DNA of 64,000 nucleotides from Foliimonas ilicis. GTDB taxonomy: Bacteria; Pseudomonadota; Alphaproteobacteria; Rhizobiales; Rhizobiaceae. A program made the position numbers and the translations under genes. The DNA is taken from assembly GCF_039939195.1 (NCBI RefSeq), contig NZ_JBDUUH010000010.1, forward strand, positions 124,001 to 188,000, read 5' to 3'. The notes beneath the pieces were generated by a model. That model did not search any database and was not told the origin of the DNA. It worked only from the letters and a program-made list of their open reading frames with translations. Shown here in pieces: positions 51,823 through 60,491 of this stretch; within the stretch, counting starts at the first letter, position 1, and each line of letters starts with the position of its first letter.

Positions 51823-53103
51823 TTAGTCCCCCATCAACGTCGTGGGGAGCCATGTTGCAAACGGCGCGTAGTAGGAAACCATCAACAATACGATGATGTT
51901 GGAGATCAGGAACGGCACGATCGCCTTGATGACAGGCATCAGCGGGATACGCGCGATGTTGGCGGCAACGAACAAGCACACGCCGACTGGCGGTGTCGTC
52001 AGGCCGATCATCAGGTTCAGCACCGCGAAGGTTGCAAAGTGCAACGGATCGATGCCGACACTTACCGCCAGCGTCAACAGTGGCACGAACAGGATGATGA
52101 GGGCCGCGATTGTTTCCATGAACATGCCGACGATAAGCAGCAGGATGTTGATGAGGATGATGACAACGTATTTGTTGTCGGTAATCGAAAGCACAGCAGC
52201 TACGAGCATTTGCGGGATACGTTCGGCAGCAAGGATCGAGCCGAACACGTTGGCGAAGCCGACGAGTGCCAGGATGCCCGCCGACGAGATCGCGCTGTCG
52301 ACGATGATCTTTGGTACCTTCCACATCGGCAGTTCACGGTAGACGAAGGCGCCGACGAGGAAGGCATAGATGCTGGCCACGATTGCAGTTTCAGTCGGAG
52401 TGGCGATGCCGGTCAGCAGCCCGCCGATGACGAGAGCAATCATTGCGAGCGCCCAGAATGCAGCAAAGAAAGCCGCAAAGAGTTCGCGAAAGCCCTGCCA
52501 TGCCTGACGGGGATAATTGCGGCGCACCGCCAGAATGTAGCAGGTGATGCCCATGCCAAGACCCATCAGGATGCCAGGCACCGCACCCGCAAGGAACAAC
52601 TGCCCCACGGAAATGCCGGACAGGGCACCGACGATGATCATTGGAACGCTCGGCGGAAGCATCGGACCCACCGTGGACGATGCAGCCGTGATGGCAGCCG
52701 AGAAATCGGCAGGGTAGCCGGACTTCTTCATGCCGGGGATCATCACGCCGCCAGTTGCGGCCACATCGGCGACGGCCGTACCGGACACGCCACCGAACAT
52801 CATCGAGTCAGCAACATTGGCCATGGCGAGGCCGCCACGCATCCAGCCGACCAGCGCATTGGCCAGCCGGATGATGCGCTCGGTGACGCCGCCATAGTTC
52901 ATCAAATTGCCGGCCAGGATAAAGCCGGGAATGCACAGAAGGACGAATACGTCCATTCCGGCATACATGCGCTGCGGAATGATGACGACCGGCAGGCCGG
53001 CCGCGACGATGTAGGCCAGTGAGGCCAGACCCAGGCAGACCGCGACCGGCACACCCAGTGCAAGCGTTCCGAAGAACGTGGCAAGAAGCAGGAAGAGTTC
53101 CAT
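51823..53103 (-). CDS. TRAP transporter large permease (DctM type)
   Basis: 426 aa from ATG 53103, identical in length to the other DctM here. Blocks: VLLCIPGFILAGNLMNYGGVTERII, GGVSGTAVADVAATGGVMIPGM, MLPPSVPMIIVGALSGISVGQLF, GLTTPPVGVCLFVAANIARIPL. It is the channel for the acid oxidised by the zinc dehydrogenase that follows it. Confidence 0.93.
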   Translation of the reverse strand: MELFLLLATFFGTLALGVPVAVCLGLASLAYIVAAGLPVVIIPQRMYAGMDVFVLLCIPGFILAGNLMNYGGVTERIIRLANALVGWMRGGLAMANVADSMMFGGVSGTAVADVAATGGVMIPGMKKSGYPADFSAAITAASSTVGPMLPPSVPMIIVGALSGISVGQLFLAGAVPGILMGLGMGITCYILAVRRNYPRQAWQGFRELFAAFFAAFWALAMIALVIGGLLTGIATPTETAIVASIYAFLVGAFVYRELPMWKVPKIIVDSAISSAGILALVGFANVFGSILAAERIPQMLVAAVLSITDNKYVVIILINILLLIVGMFMETIAALIILFVPLLTLAVSVGIDPLHFATFAVLNLMIGLTTPPVGVCLFVAANIARIPLMPVIKAIVPFLISNIIVLLMVSYYAPFATWLPTTLMGD

Positions 53104-53107
53104 GGTG

Positions 53108-53617
53108 TCAGATTTCCTCTGGGCGTTGAGGACGCCCGTCATCTGCGCCTGCGAGCATTCCGATCACGCGCAAAAGAGCGAACAAAAACAGGAGAATTGC
53201 GAGAAACAGCACGCTGGCGTGGATGTAATCCATCGTCCACCGCAGGCTGGGTGCCCGCTGGAACGTGCCGATCTTGGTGAATTTCCAGGCGGGGAAGATC
53301 ATGACGAGGCCGAGCAATGCCGTGGCAACCGCGGAAAACAACCGCATCCACCATGCCGCTGCCTCCGAAACGGTTTCCTGAAGCATGTCGACGTTGACGA
53401 GCTCGCCATTGATCAGGGAGAGACCGATGCCGAAGGCGGTCATGTAAAGGAGCAGATAGCGGGAGAGCTCTTCCGTCCAGACGTAGGAGGGAAGATCGAG
53501 CGTCCGGGTGGTTATCTGGAGCGTCACAACAGCGATCAGGATAAAAAACGACAGGCCGACGGCAACCCGACTGGCAACAGTGAAAAGCCTGGTAAACAAA
53601 GCCAAAGAATGCATCAC
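53108..53617 (-). CDS. TRAP transporter small permease (DctQ type)
   Basis: 169 aa with four hydrophobic segments; the YVWTEELSRYLLLYMTAFGIGLSLINGELVNVDML segment is the family core. It lies 4 bp upstream of the DctM gene and is separated from DctP by a strong hairpin. Confidence 0.88.
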   Translation of the reverse strand: MMHSLALFTRLFTVASRVAVGLSFFILIAVVTLQITTRTLDLPSYVWTEELSRYLLLYMTAFGIGLSLINGELVNVDMLQETVSEAAAWWMRLFSAVATALLGLVMIFPAWKFTKIGTFQRAPSLRWTMDYIHASVLFLAILLFLFALLRVIGMLAGADDGRPQRPEEI

Positions 53618-53632
53618 ATCCGAACCCTCTGG

Positions 53633-53668
53633 CGGAGACGACGCAACACGAACTGCGTCGTCTCCGCA
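53633..53668 (-). promoter_or_regulatory. Strong intercistronic stem-loop after the DctP-type gene
   Basis: GCGGAGACGACGCA (53633-53646) and TGCGTCGTCTCCGC (53655-53668) form a perfect 14-bp stem with an 8-nt loop, filling most of the 62-bp gap between DctP and DctQ. There is no T-run on the transcribed strand. Confidence 0.9.
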
Positions 53669-53679
53669 TTCAATTGCTG

Positions 53680-54657
53680 TTAGCGCTTGAACAAATCTTC
53701 CACGATTGGCCGAATGCTCTCGTCAACGCTGTTAATGACGGCATCGCGGGCGGCATCGGCAAAGGCCTGCTGATCCACCTCGACGAACGTCATGCGTTTG
53801 GCTTCGAGATCGGCACGGATCGCCTGCTCATCCTTCAAGAATTGCTCGCGCTCGAACTCCTGCGCGCGGCGCCCGGCTTCCAGCACATGCCCTTGGTCTT
53901 CTTCGGAGAGCTGGCCCCAGATCTGTTCGGCGATGGTGAGATAAATCCACGAACGCACATGTTCAGTGACGTTCACATGGGTCTGGACTTCGTTGAACGA
54001 TGCCGACTGGATAAGCGCCAGCGGGTTCTCCTGACCTGCGATCGTTCCATTCTGGAGCGATGTAAAGACTTCAGAGAAAGCCATCGGAGTCGGCTGCGCG
54101 CCAAGTGCTGTCCACACATCGACGAACAGCGGAACATTCGGGACGCGCATACGCATGCGCTCGAGCTCGGCGGGCGTTTTGACTTCCTTGTTGGCCGTCA
54201 GGTTCCGCGGTCCGCGCGCGAAATAGGCAATCGGGCGCACCTGAGCGCGTTCCACGATCTCAGCCTCGACCTGCTTGCCGATGTCGCCGCTGGCGACTGC
54301 ATCCATGTCTTCCAGTGAAGTGTAGCCGTAGGGAATGGCGAGCAGAGCCGCCATCGGCGCCCAATTTTGCAGGCTCTCGCCGGTGATAGTCATCTCGACC
54401 GTGCCAAGCTGCATGCCGTTGATCAGGTCTATTTCGCGGCCCAGCGAATCGTTCGGAAAGACTTCAACGACAATACGGCCATCGGTCAGCGCCGATAGCT
54501 CTTCACCGAATTTCAGCGAGGCCTTGTGCCAGGAGTTCTGCTCATTGGCGAGATGGCCGAGCTTGAGCTTCAGCTCCTGCGCCATAGCGCTGGTCGAAAG
54601 CAAAGCGGCTACGGCAAACCCTGCTGCGATTTTCTTTATTGTGGAATTCAGTTTCAT
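53680..54657 (-). CDS. TRAP transporter substrate-binding protein (DctP type)
   Basis: 325 aa with a Sec signal (IAAGFAVAALLSTSAMAQ). The mature part starts LKLKLGHLANEQNSWHKASLKFGEEL, with the ligand-binding Arg region RMRVPNVPLFVDVWTALGAQPTPMAFSEVFTSLQNG and the INGQEN-like GTIAGQENPLALI. In this genomic setting (uxuA, uxuB, gulonate-type dehydrogenase), the ligand is probably an aldonate such as L-gulonate or D-mannonate. It is 44 bp after the GntR gene. Confidence 0.92.
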   Translation of the reverse strand: MKLNSTIKKIAAGFAVAALLSTSAMAQELKLKLGHLANEQNSWHKASLKFGEELSALTDGRIVVEVFPNDSLGREIDLINGMQLGTVEMTITGESLQNWAPMAALLAIPYGYTSLEDMDAVASGDIGKQVEAEIVERAQVRPIAYFARGPRNLTANKEVKTPAELERMRMRVPNVPLFVDVWTALGAQPTPMAFSEVFTSLQNGTIAGQENPLALIQSASFNEVQTHVNVTEHVRSWIYLTIAEQIWGQLSEEDQGHVLEAGRRAQEFEREQFLKDEQAIRADLEAKRMTFVEVDQQAFADAARDAVINSVDESIRPIVEDLFKR

Positions 54658-54701
54658 ATCGATCCTCCCAATGGACTGTAGATTTCTGATGTTTGGATTG
54701 G

Positions 54702-55400
54702 TCAGCGCGCAGCGCCAAAAAGATCCGGCCGGGCTTTTGCGACCTCCGGAAGAGATTTCAAAATTTCACGAAGATGGGTACGCATTGCCTGTTCGGCGGC
54801 GGCGGCATCGCCTCTCACAACTGCGGCGACGATGGCTTCGTGCTGCGCGATCAATACGCGGATGTGAAGCTTTTCGACGCTAAGATAGCGCACGCGGTCC
54901 ATCTGCGCCTTGACGTCTTCGATGACTCGCCAGGCATAAGATTTGCCGGCGGCATCTGCGAGCGTGCGGTGAAAATGCTCATCCAGCTTTACGAAGCCAT
55001 CGGAATCGTCCTCAGCAACGCGCTTTTGAGCCTCAATCTGTCCGAGAAGCTCCTTGTGCACCGACTGATCGGCACTCTCCGCGACGATCTTTATGACGTC
55101 CGCCTCGATGGCTTCGCGGACGAAACGCGCATCCATGACCGCGTCTGTCGAAATCCGCGTTATCATTGTGCCGCGCTGCGGGCGGATTTGAACCAGACCG
55201 GCCTCTGCAAGCTTGATGAAGGCCTCACGAACAGGCTGACGGGACACATCGTAGCTGCGTGCGACTTCGGTTTCGGAAATCAGTTCGCCGGGCAGGAGTT
55301 CGGTGCGAACGATGCGTTCGCGCAAGAGTCGATAAAGCTGGGGAGCGATTGCTGTCCCAGAGTCAATGTCATCAACAAATGCAATGGCGGACTTTGCCAC
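54702..55400 (-). CDS. GntR-family transcriptional regulator, FCD type
   Basis: About 232 aa from a GTG at 55400, which has GGAGG 7 nt upstream; an ATG at 55439 in the same frame lacks such a site. The winged helix is LLRERIVRTELLPGELISETEVARSYDVSRQPVREAFIKL and the FCD domain has histidines in LDEHFHRTLADAAG. It heads the TRAP/dehydrogenase group and is divergent from uxuA, so it probably controls both in response to a hexuronate or aldonate. Confidence 0.87.
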   Translation of the reverse strand: MAKSAIAFVDDIDSGTAIAPQLYRLLRERIVRTELLPGELISETEVARSYDVSRQPVREAFIKLAEAGLVQIRPQRGTMITRISTDAVMDARFVREAIEADVIKIVAESADQSVHKELLGQIEAQKRVAEDDSDGFVKLDEHFHRTLADAAGKSYAWRVIEDVKAQMDRVRYLSVEKLHIRVLIAQHEAIVAAVVRGDAAAAEQAMRTHLREILKSLPEVAKARPDLFGAAR

Positions 55401-55434
55401 GCCCTTACCTCCCCAAAATCGAAAATGCTTATCC

Positions 55435-55450
55435 TCCATACTTCCATACT
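55435..55450. repeat. Tandem 8-bp direct repeat in the divergent GntR/uxuA region
   Basis: TCCATACT occurs twice in tandem (55435-55442 and 55443-55450), directly upstream of the GntR start and about 85 bp before uxuA. A direct repeat in a short divergent control region could be a regulator binding site, but FCD proteins usually bind inverted repeats. Confidence 0.5.
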
Positions 55451-55533
55451 AGTCAACTCTTGTGTATGCATCGCCTTACATTCATGGCACCGATGGCTCG
55501 TTACGAGTCATGCCCTGGGAGCAAAGAAGACAA

Positions 55534-56748
55534 ATGCGACAGACATGGCGATGGTTCGGCCCGCGCGATCTTACTTCGATCGACGACATGCGACAGGCAG
55601 GCGTGGAGGGTGCAGTCAGCGCGCTCCATCATATTTCAACCGGAACTGTCTGGACCGAGTTGGAAATCGCCAAGCGTCAGGATGAAATCGCACGCATGAA
55701 AGACGGCTCGCCTTCCGGCATTGCTTGGGAGGTGGTGGAAAGCCTGCCTGTTTCCGAAGACATCAAGAAACAAAAGGGCGAGTGGCGCCAGCACATTGCC
55801 AACTATAAGGAAAGCCTTGGCAATCTGGCCGCGCGCGGACTTGAGACGATCTGCTACAATTTCATGCCGGTCCTCGACTGGACGCGCACCGACCTTGCCT
55901 ATCGCGTACCGCATGGCGGCACCTGTATGCGTTTCGATCTTATCGATTTCGCCGCTTTCGATATTCATATTCTGAAACGCTCCGGAGCGGCTGAACAATT
56001 TGGCTCAGAAATTACTGAGGCCGCGGCCGAGCGCTTTGCGACAATGACCGACGAGCGCAAGCGCGAACTCGCCTCGAACGTCACGGCCGGCCTGCCCGGC
56101 TCTGCCGAAAGCATGTCGACCGACGATGTGCTGCGTCATATCGCAGAATATGACGCAATCGATACTGCAAGGCTGCGCGCCAACTTCATCGCATTTCTTG
56201 AGGAGGTAACGCCGGTCGCCGAGAAACTCGGCATGCGCTTGTGCTGTCATCCGGACGATCCGCCCTTCCCGCTTCTGGGCCTTCCGCGGATCATGTCGAC
56301 CAGCGATGATTATCGGAAGATCTTGGATGCGGTCGACAGTCCAGCCAGTGGCATGACTCTCTGCTCAGGTTCACTGGGCGCGCGGCCTGACAACGACCTA
56401 CCGGCCATCATGCGCGAATTCGCTCCGCGCGTGCATTTTCTGCATTTGCGCAATGTGACGCTGGAAACGCCGGGCATGCCGTCCTCATTCCATGAAGCTG
56501 AACATCTAGGTGGCGACACCGATATGGTCGCCCTGATTGCCGAGATCGTAAAGGAAGAAGCGCGCCGCAAGAAAGAAGGTCGTGCCGATCACCAGATCCC
56601 GATGCGCCCCGATCACGGGCAGGACATCATAGACGACATCGGCCGCAAGGGTCAGCCCGGTTATCCGACAATTGGACGTCTGAAGGGCCTTGCTGAATTG
56701 CGCGGCATCATGACTGCTCTCACACATCCGGGCGTAGCGCTTAAATAA
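55534..56748 (+). CDS. uxuA: Mannonate dehydratase
   Basis: 404 aa from ATG 55534; E. coli UxuA has 394. The start MRQTWRWFGPRDLTSIDDMRQAG matches the UxuA N-terminus; a longer frame from 55462 lacks this fit. Family blocks include GAVSALHHISTGTVW and ICYNFMPVLDWTRTDL, and the metal site region RLCCHPDDPPFPLLGLPRI. It dehydrates D-mannonate to 2-keto-3-deoxy-D-gluconate. uxuB follows with a one-base overlap (TAATG). Confidence 0.96.
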   Translation: MRQTWRWFGPRDLTSIDDMRQAGVEGAVSALHHISTGTVWTELEIAKRQDEIARMKDGSPSGIAWEVVESLPVSEDIKKQKGEWRQHIANYKESLGNLAARGLETICYNFMPVLDWTRTDLAYRVPHGGTCMRFDLIDFAAFDIHILKRSGAAEQFGSEITEAAAERFATMTDERKRELASNVTAGLPGSAESMSTDDVLRHIAEYDAIDTARLRANFIAFLEEVTPVAEKLGMRLCCHPDDPPFPLLGLPRIMSTSDDYRKILDAVDSPASGMTLCSGSLGARPDNDLPAIMREFAPRVHFLHLRNVTLETPGMPSSFHEAEHLGGDTDMVALIAEIVKEEARRKKEGRADHQIPMRPDHGQDIIDDIGRKGQPGYPTIGRLKGLAELRGIMTALTHPGVALK

Positions 56749-58196
56749 TGAGAGAGCGGCTGTCGGCAAAGGCGGAAGGCTTGATGGCCTACCGCCCTGA
56801 AGATCACGGCACCGGGATCGTGCATATCGGTGTCGGCGCCTTCCACAAGGCCCATCAGGCTGTCTACACGGACACCGCCATTGCGGCCAAAGGCGGCGAT
56901 TGGCGTATCCTTGGCGTCAGCCTGCGCAGCACCGAAGTCGCCGCCACTCTCAATCCGCAAGGTGGCCGCTACACGCTTGTCACACGGGATGAGAAAGGCG
57001 ACCACGCTCGCATAATCGGCAGCATTGCCAAGGTGATCGTCGCGCCGCATTCGCATGAAGCCGTCATTGCAGCGATTGCAGACTCTTCCACGAAAATCGT
57101 CACCCTGACGGTCACCGAAAAAGCCTACGGAATCGATCGCGCCAGCGGCGGGCTGGACGTCGAACATCCAGCAATAGCGCATGATCTTACCGATCCCGAC
57201 GCACCTACAGGCGTCGTGGGGTTTCTCGTTGCCGGGCTTAAACGGCGCATGGAAACGGCTGGCGGTGCGCTGACCATATTGTGTTGCGACAACCTTCCCG
57301 AAAACGGCAAGATCGTTTCTCAGCTTGTTTTGGATTTTTCCAGGCGAACTGATGCTTTGCCGGAAGAGTGGATTTCACAGAATGTGCGTTTCCCCTCCTC
57401 GATGGTCGATCGCATAACACCTGCCAGTACTCCACGTACTTTCGCGGATGCCGAAAGTCTCACTGGCTATAGCGACAATGCAGCCGTCGAGACGGAACCA
57501 TTCACGCAATGGGTTATCGAAGACGATTTTACCGCCGGGCGACCCGCATGGGAGGCAGGCGGGGCATTGTTCGTAAAAGACGTCACACCCTATGAGAAAA
57601 TGAAGCTGCGGCTCTTGAACGGCACGCATTCTCTTCTCGCCTATGCGGGGTTTCTCGCCGGTCACGAAACGATCAGCGAGGCTGTTTGTGATGCATCGCT
57701 GGCGAGGCTTGCAGAAAGACAGATGATAGCGGCGGCCAACACGCTGCCACCCATTCCCGGTATAGACCGCTATCGCGCCGAGTTGCTTGAACGGTTTTCA
57801 AACAAAGCAATACGGCATCTGACATATCAGATCGCCATGGATGGCACTGAAAAGCTGCCCCAGCGCATTCTGGCACCTCTGGCCGAGACCGTCGTAAATG
57901 GCGGCGACACCCGACCCTTCTGCTTCGCCATCGCGGCGTGGATGCGTTATTGCCTCGGTGTCACCGACAATGGAAACGTCTACAATTTGCGTGATCCACG
58001 GCAGGACATCATCGCCGCGCATGTCGCATCATGCGGACGCGATGCGGATCGTCTTTATGACAAACTCTCGGAAATTGCTGGCTTGCTGCCAGGCGAACCG
58101 GGCTCAAATCAAAATGTCAGAAGCAAGGTGATCGCGGATCTGCAATTGATGCTTGATAAAGGCATGGTGCAGGCGATCCGGACGCTCGCCAAATAA
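56748..58196 (+). CDS. uxuB: Fructuronate reductase / D-mannonate oxidoreductase (mannitol dehydrogenase family)
   Basis: 482 aa, the usual family length. The NAD-binding start is GIVHIGVGAFHKAHQAVYTD; the catalytic block is YEKMKLRLLNGTHSLLAYAGFLAG, with the Lys, Asn and His of the polyol dehydrogenase family. It interconverts D-fructuronate and D-mannonate. Coupling to uxuA by a shared base and the gulonate-type dehydrogenase nearby support this over mannitol or tagaturonate activity. Confidence 0.93.
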   Translation: MRERLSAKAEGLMAYRPEDHGTGIVHIGVGAFHKAHQAVYTDTAIAAKGGDWRILGVSLRSTEVAATLNPQGGRYTLVTRDEKGDHARIIGSIAKVIVAPHSHEAVIAAIADSSTKIVTLTVTEKAYGIDRASGGLDVEHPAIAHDLTDPDAPTGVVGFLVAGLKRRMETAGGALTILCCDNLPENGKIVSQLVLDFSRRTDALPEEWISQNVRFPSSMVDRITPASTPRTFADAESLTGYSDNAAVETEPFTQWVIEDDFTAGRPAWEAGGALFVKDVTPYEKMKLRLLNGTHSLLAYAGFLAGHETISEAVCDASLARLAERQMIAAANTLPPIPGIDRYRAELLERFSNKAIRHLTYQIAMDGTEKLPQRILAPLAETVVNGGDTRPFCFAIAAWMRYCLGVTDNGNVYNLRDPRQDIIAAHVASCGRDADRLYDKLSEIAGLLPGEPGSNQNVRSKVIADLQLMLDKGMVQAIRTLAK

Positions 58197-58528
58197 GAAA
58201 ATTGTCGAGCTTATCCAGTAGATAACCTGGCAGGTCAGGCTACACAGGCCAATAATGTGCTCTCCTGTGCCGGGCCGCTATCGTGTGCGCGCTTCAACGC
58301 GGCTGCAATGAACCCATTTGTGAGACTCTTTAGAGACGGTGCAGCTTCGGCCTTGCCAGAGGCCGTTAACCCTGAAGCGCCATGCCGGGCCAACATGACA
58401 TATCGGCCTTGAGATACCGCAGGAACAGTCTGGTCAGCTCTGACCAGACTGTGAATTGATATTTCAGATGATCGAGGCTCACACCGCCAGCAACGGCTGA
58501 GACTTCACCGAAGCTGTCCTGCCGCGCG
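58197..58528. other. Gene-free stretch with a 26-bp palindrome
   Basis: After the uxuB stop about 330 bp hold no credible gene. The main feature is a perfect palindromic hairpin, CAGTCTGGTCAG (58426-58437), two bases, then CTGACCAGACTG (58440-58451). An A-T pair extends it by one on each side. The stretch leads into the LysR remnant and probably once held that gene's N-terminal part. Confidence 0.7.
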
Positions 58529-59193
58529 ATGGCGACGCTGCGAACCCAGTATCCCCATGTCGATTTCACCCTGATCTCCGGGGACAATTACCGGATCACC
58601 AACGAACTGCTTGCCAAGGATGCCGATGTCGTCATGGCCTACGATGTCAGCGAACATGTCCGGGCCGATGTCGTGCATACGGTCATGGAACCGATCGGCA
58701 TCATTACGACCCCCGGCCATCCCCTGACCGCACACTCCGTTCTTTCCCTTACCGATTGCATGCCGTACCCGTTGATCGCGCCGGGCAATGACTGGCTCGT
58801 GCATATTGGCCTCAAGGCGTTGTTTCAGGGAACAAACCCGCTCGGCAGCGCGTCGCCTATGCGGAAAGGCCGGGCATATTGAAGGCTCTCGTGCAGCCTG
58901 GCCTGGGGATTGCGTTCCTCTCCTCGCCGGGCGTCGAACGTGAAGTGAGTGAAGGAAAACTCGCATGGACGCCGCTCGCCAACGGCATCATGAAGCCGGC
59001 AAAGGTCAGCCTGCTCGTACCACGCGGCCGCGCGTTGCCCAGCTACCAGACGGCATTCGTCGAGATACTGAAGAGCGAATTCATCGACTACGAGCGGGTG
59101 AACACCCGCATCATCTCCAGGGACGGATCGCGCAACCCCCACACGGCCAAGAACGCGTCCTCGCCGTCAAGCGTTTCCTCCGCAACGCGATGA
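58529..59193 (+). pseudogene. Broken LysR-type regulator (effector domain only, frameshifted)
   Basis: Two plus-strand frames together give a LysR substrate-binding domain. Frame one (58529-58882) reads ATLRTQYPHVDFTLISGD and later HTVMEPIGIITTPGHPL and CMPYPLIAPGNDW. A second frame continues from about 58879 as KALVQPGLGIAFLSSPGVERE and LLVPRGRALPSYQTAFVEIL. A frameshift near 58855-58880 joins them. No helix-turn-helix part is found upstream. The gene lacks both a start and an intact frame, so it cannot work. Confidence 0.85.
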
Positions 59194-59294
59194 AGCCTGT
59201 TCTATCTGTCGTGTATCGGATTTCGCCGCCGCCTTCGACGGCTAGCATACCACCCGTCGGTTCCAATCTGGTTGTGGCGCGGGCCGGGGCGTAT

Positions 59295-60299
59295 TCACCC
59301 GCATCTGATTGTTGAGCGCCAAACGGGCTGGGCATGAAGCTGTATCGTTGAACTCAAGTTGGCTTCTGAGGAAGGTAGCTCGAGCCAGAGGACCGCCTCG
59401 TCCGCTATTTTTGCTATTGGCTGAGCAAAAGTGGTGAGTTGATAAGATGACCACGAGGCTTGTTCTATGTCGTCAAAGCCTGCGATGCAGAGTTCTTCCG
59501 GAATGCGGATAGAGAATTGGTGTCTGGCTGCGTCCATAAAGCCGCAGGCGATCAAATCTGTAGCGCAAAATACGCCGTCGGGCCGGATAGGGCGCGTCAA
59601 AAGGCGCTGAGCCAGTATTCTCCCGCTCTCATATCCAGTCGTACCAAGGCGTTCCACGCTGACCTCAATGCCCATGGCCTTTGCCGCTGCAACGAAGCCT
59701 TTCTCGCGCGCCATCAGGCTTGGCGTTCCTGCTCCGGAATTTGCGAAAGCGAGATTCTTGCATCCAGCACGAACAAAAGCCGTCACCACAAGGCTGGCTG
59801 CATTCTCGTCGTCCAGGTTGATCTTGAACGGACCTTCCTGTTCATCGTCTCTGTTTATGAGAACAAGGCGTTGCCCGCTTTTCAGGCAGAGCTGAGTGAT
59901 CGATTTATCAGGCATCCCAGATAGGATTATTGAAGCATCAGCGCGATAACGGATAGCCTGCTTCAAGGCAGCATCAACGCTTTCATCTGACCTATCTGTG
60001 TTGATGAGCATCGCCACCTTTCCAGCAGCCTGCAATCGTTGCGTCAAAGCGCTGACCAGATTCGATCGATACGGCGTACCCACGTCCGATACGACGAGGC
60101 AAACTATACCCGTTTCGTTGCGCATAAGCCCGCGAGCCAGATGGTTTACGTGATAGCCGAGGTCTTCCGCTGCCTTCAGCACCTTCCGCCTGGTCTCGGG
60201 TGACACGCTTGCACCATTCGTAAAGGTGCGGGACACCGCTGAGCGAGAAACGCCTGCGCGTTCTGCGACTTCTTTGGCGCTAACGAACAGTTTTTCCAT
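59295..60299 (-). CDS. LacI-family transcriptional regulator
   Basis: 334 aa. The N-terminal helix-turn-helix is VSAKEVAERAGVSRSAVSRTFTNG, with the hinge helix region NHLARGLMRNETGIV; the rest is a periplasmic-binding-protein-like effector domain ending FDDIEQASWSSYQLTTFAQP. It is divergent from the ABC operon at 60492. Two TTTGCA-N6-TGCAAW sites in the gap are its likely operators. The effector is probably a sugar or sugar phosphate. Confidence 0.93.
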   Translation of the reverse strand: MEKLFVSAKEVAERAGVSRSAVSRTFTNGASVSPETRRKVLKAAEDLGYHVNHLARGLMRNETGIVCLVVSDVGTPYRSNLVSALTQRLQAAGKVAMLINTDRSDESVDAALKQAIRYRADASIILSGMPDKSITQLCLKSGQRLVLINRDDEQEGPFKINLDDENAASLVVTAFVRAGCKNLAFANSGAGTPSLMAREKGFVAAAKAMGIEVSVERLGTTGYESGRILAQRLLTRPIRPDGVFCATDLIACGFMDAARHQFSIRIPEELCIAGFDDIEQASWSSYQLTTFAQPIAKIADEAVLWLELPSSEANLSSTIQLHAQPVWRSTIRCG

Positions 60300-60332
60300 T
60301 TTTATGCAGGCTCACTTCATTGGCGTGAAACG

Positions 60333-60350
60333 TTTGCACTAGATTGCAAA
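60333..60350. promoter_or_regulatory. LacI-type operator candidate 1
   Basis: TTTGCA-CTAGAT-TGCAAA is a perfect 6+6-bp inverted repeat with a 6-bp centre, 34 bp upstream of the LacI gene start. LacI-family sites commonly have this TGCA-type arm. Confidence 0.7.
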
Positions 60351-60432
60351 GATGCGCAAGGTCACCCGCAAGCTACGTTTGTGGGATTAGATTTCTAAAA
60401 CAGGTTGACACTCAAACATTGCTAATGCAGCA

Positions 60433-60450
60433 TTTGCACACGCTTGCAAT
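60433..60450. promoter_or_regulatory. LacI-type operator candidate 2
   Basis: TTTGCA-CACGCT-TGCAAT has the same arms and spacer length as the site at 60333, exactly 100 bp away, and 42 bp before the binding-protein ATG. Two sites on one face could allow looping. Confidence 0.7.
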
Positions 60451-60491
60451 GGCGTATCGATGTGGAGGTGTCGATCAAACGGGAGGAAGTC

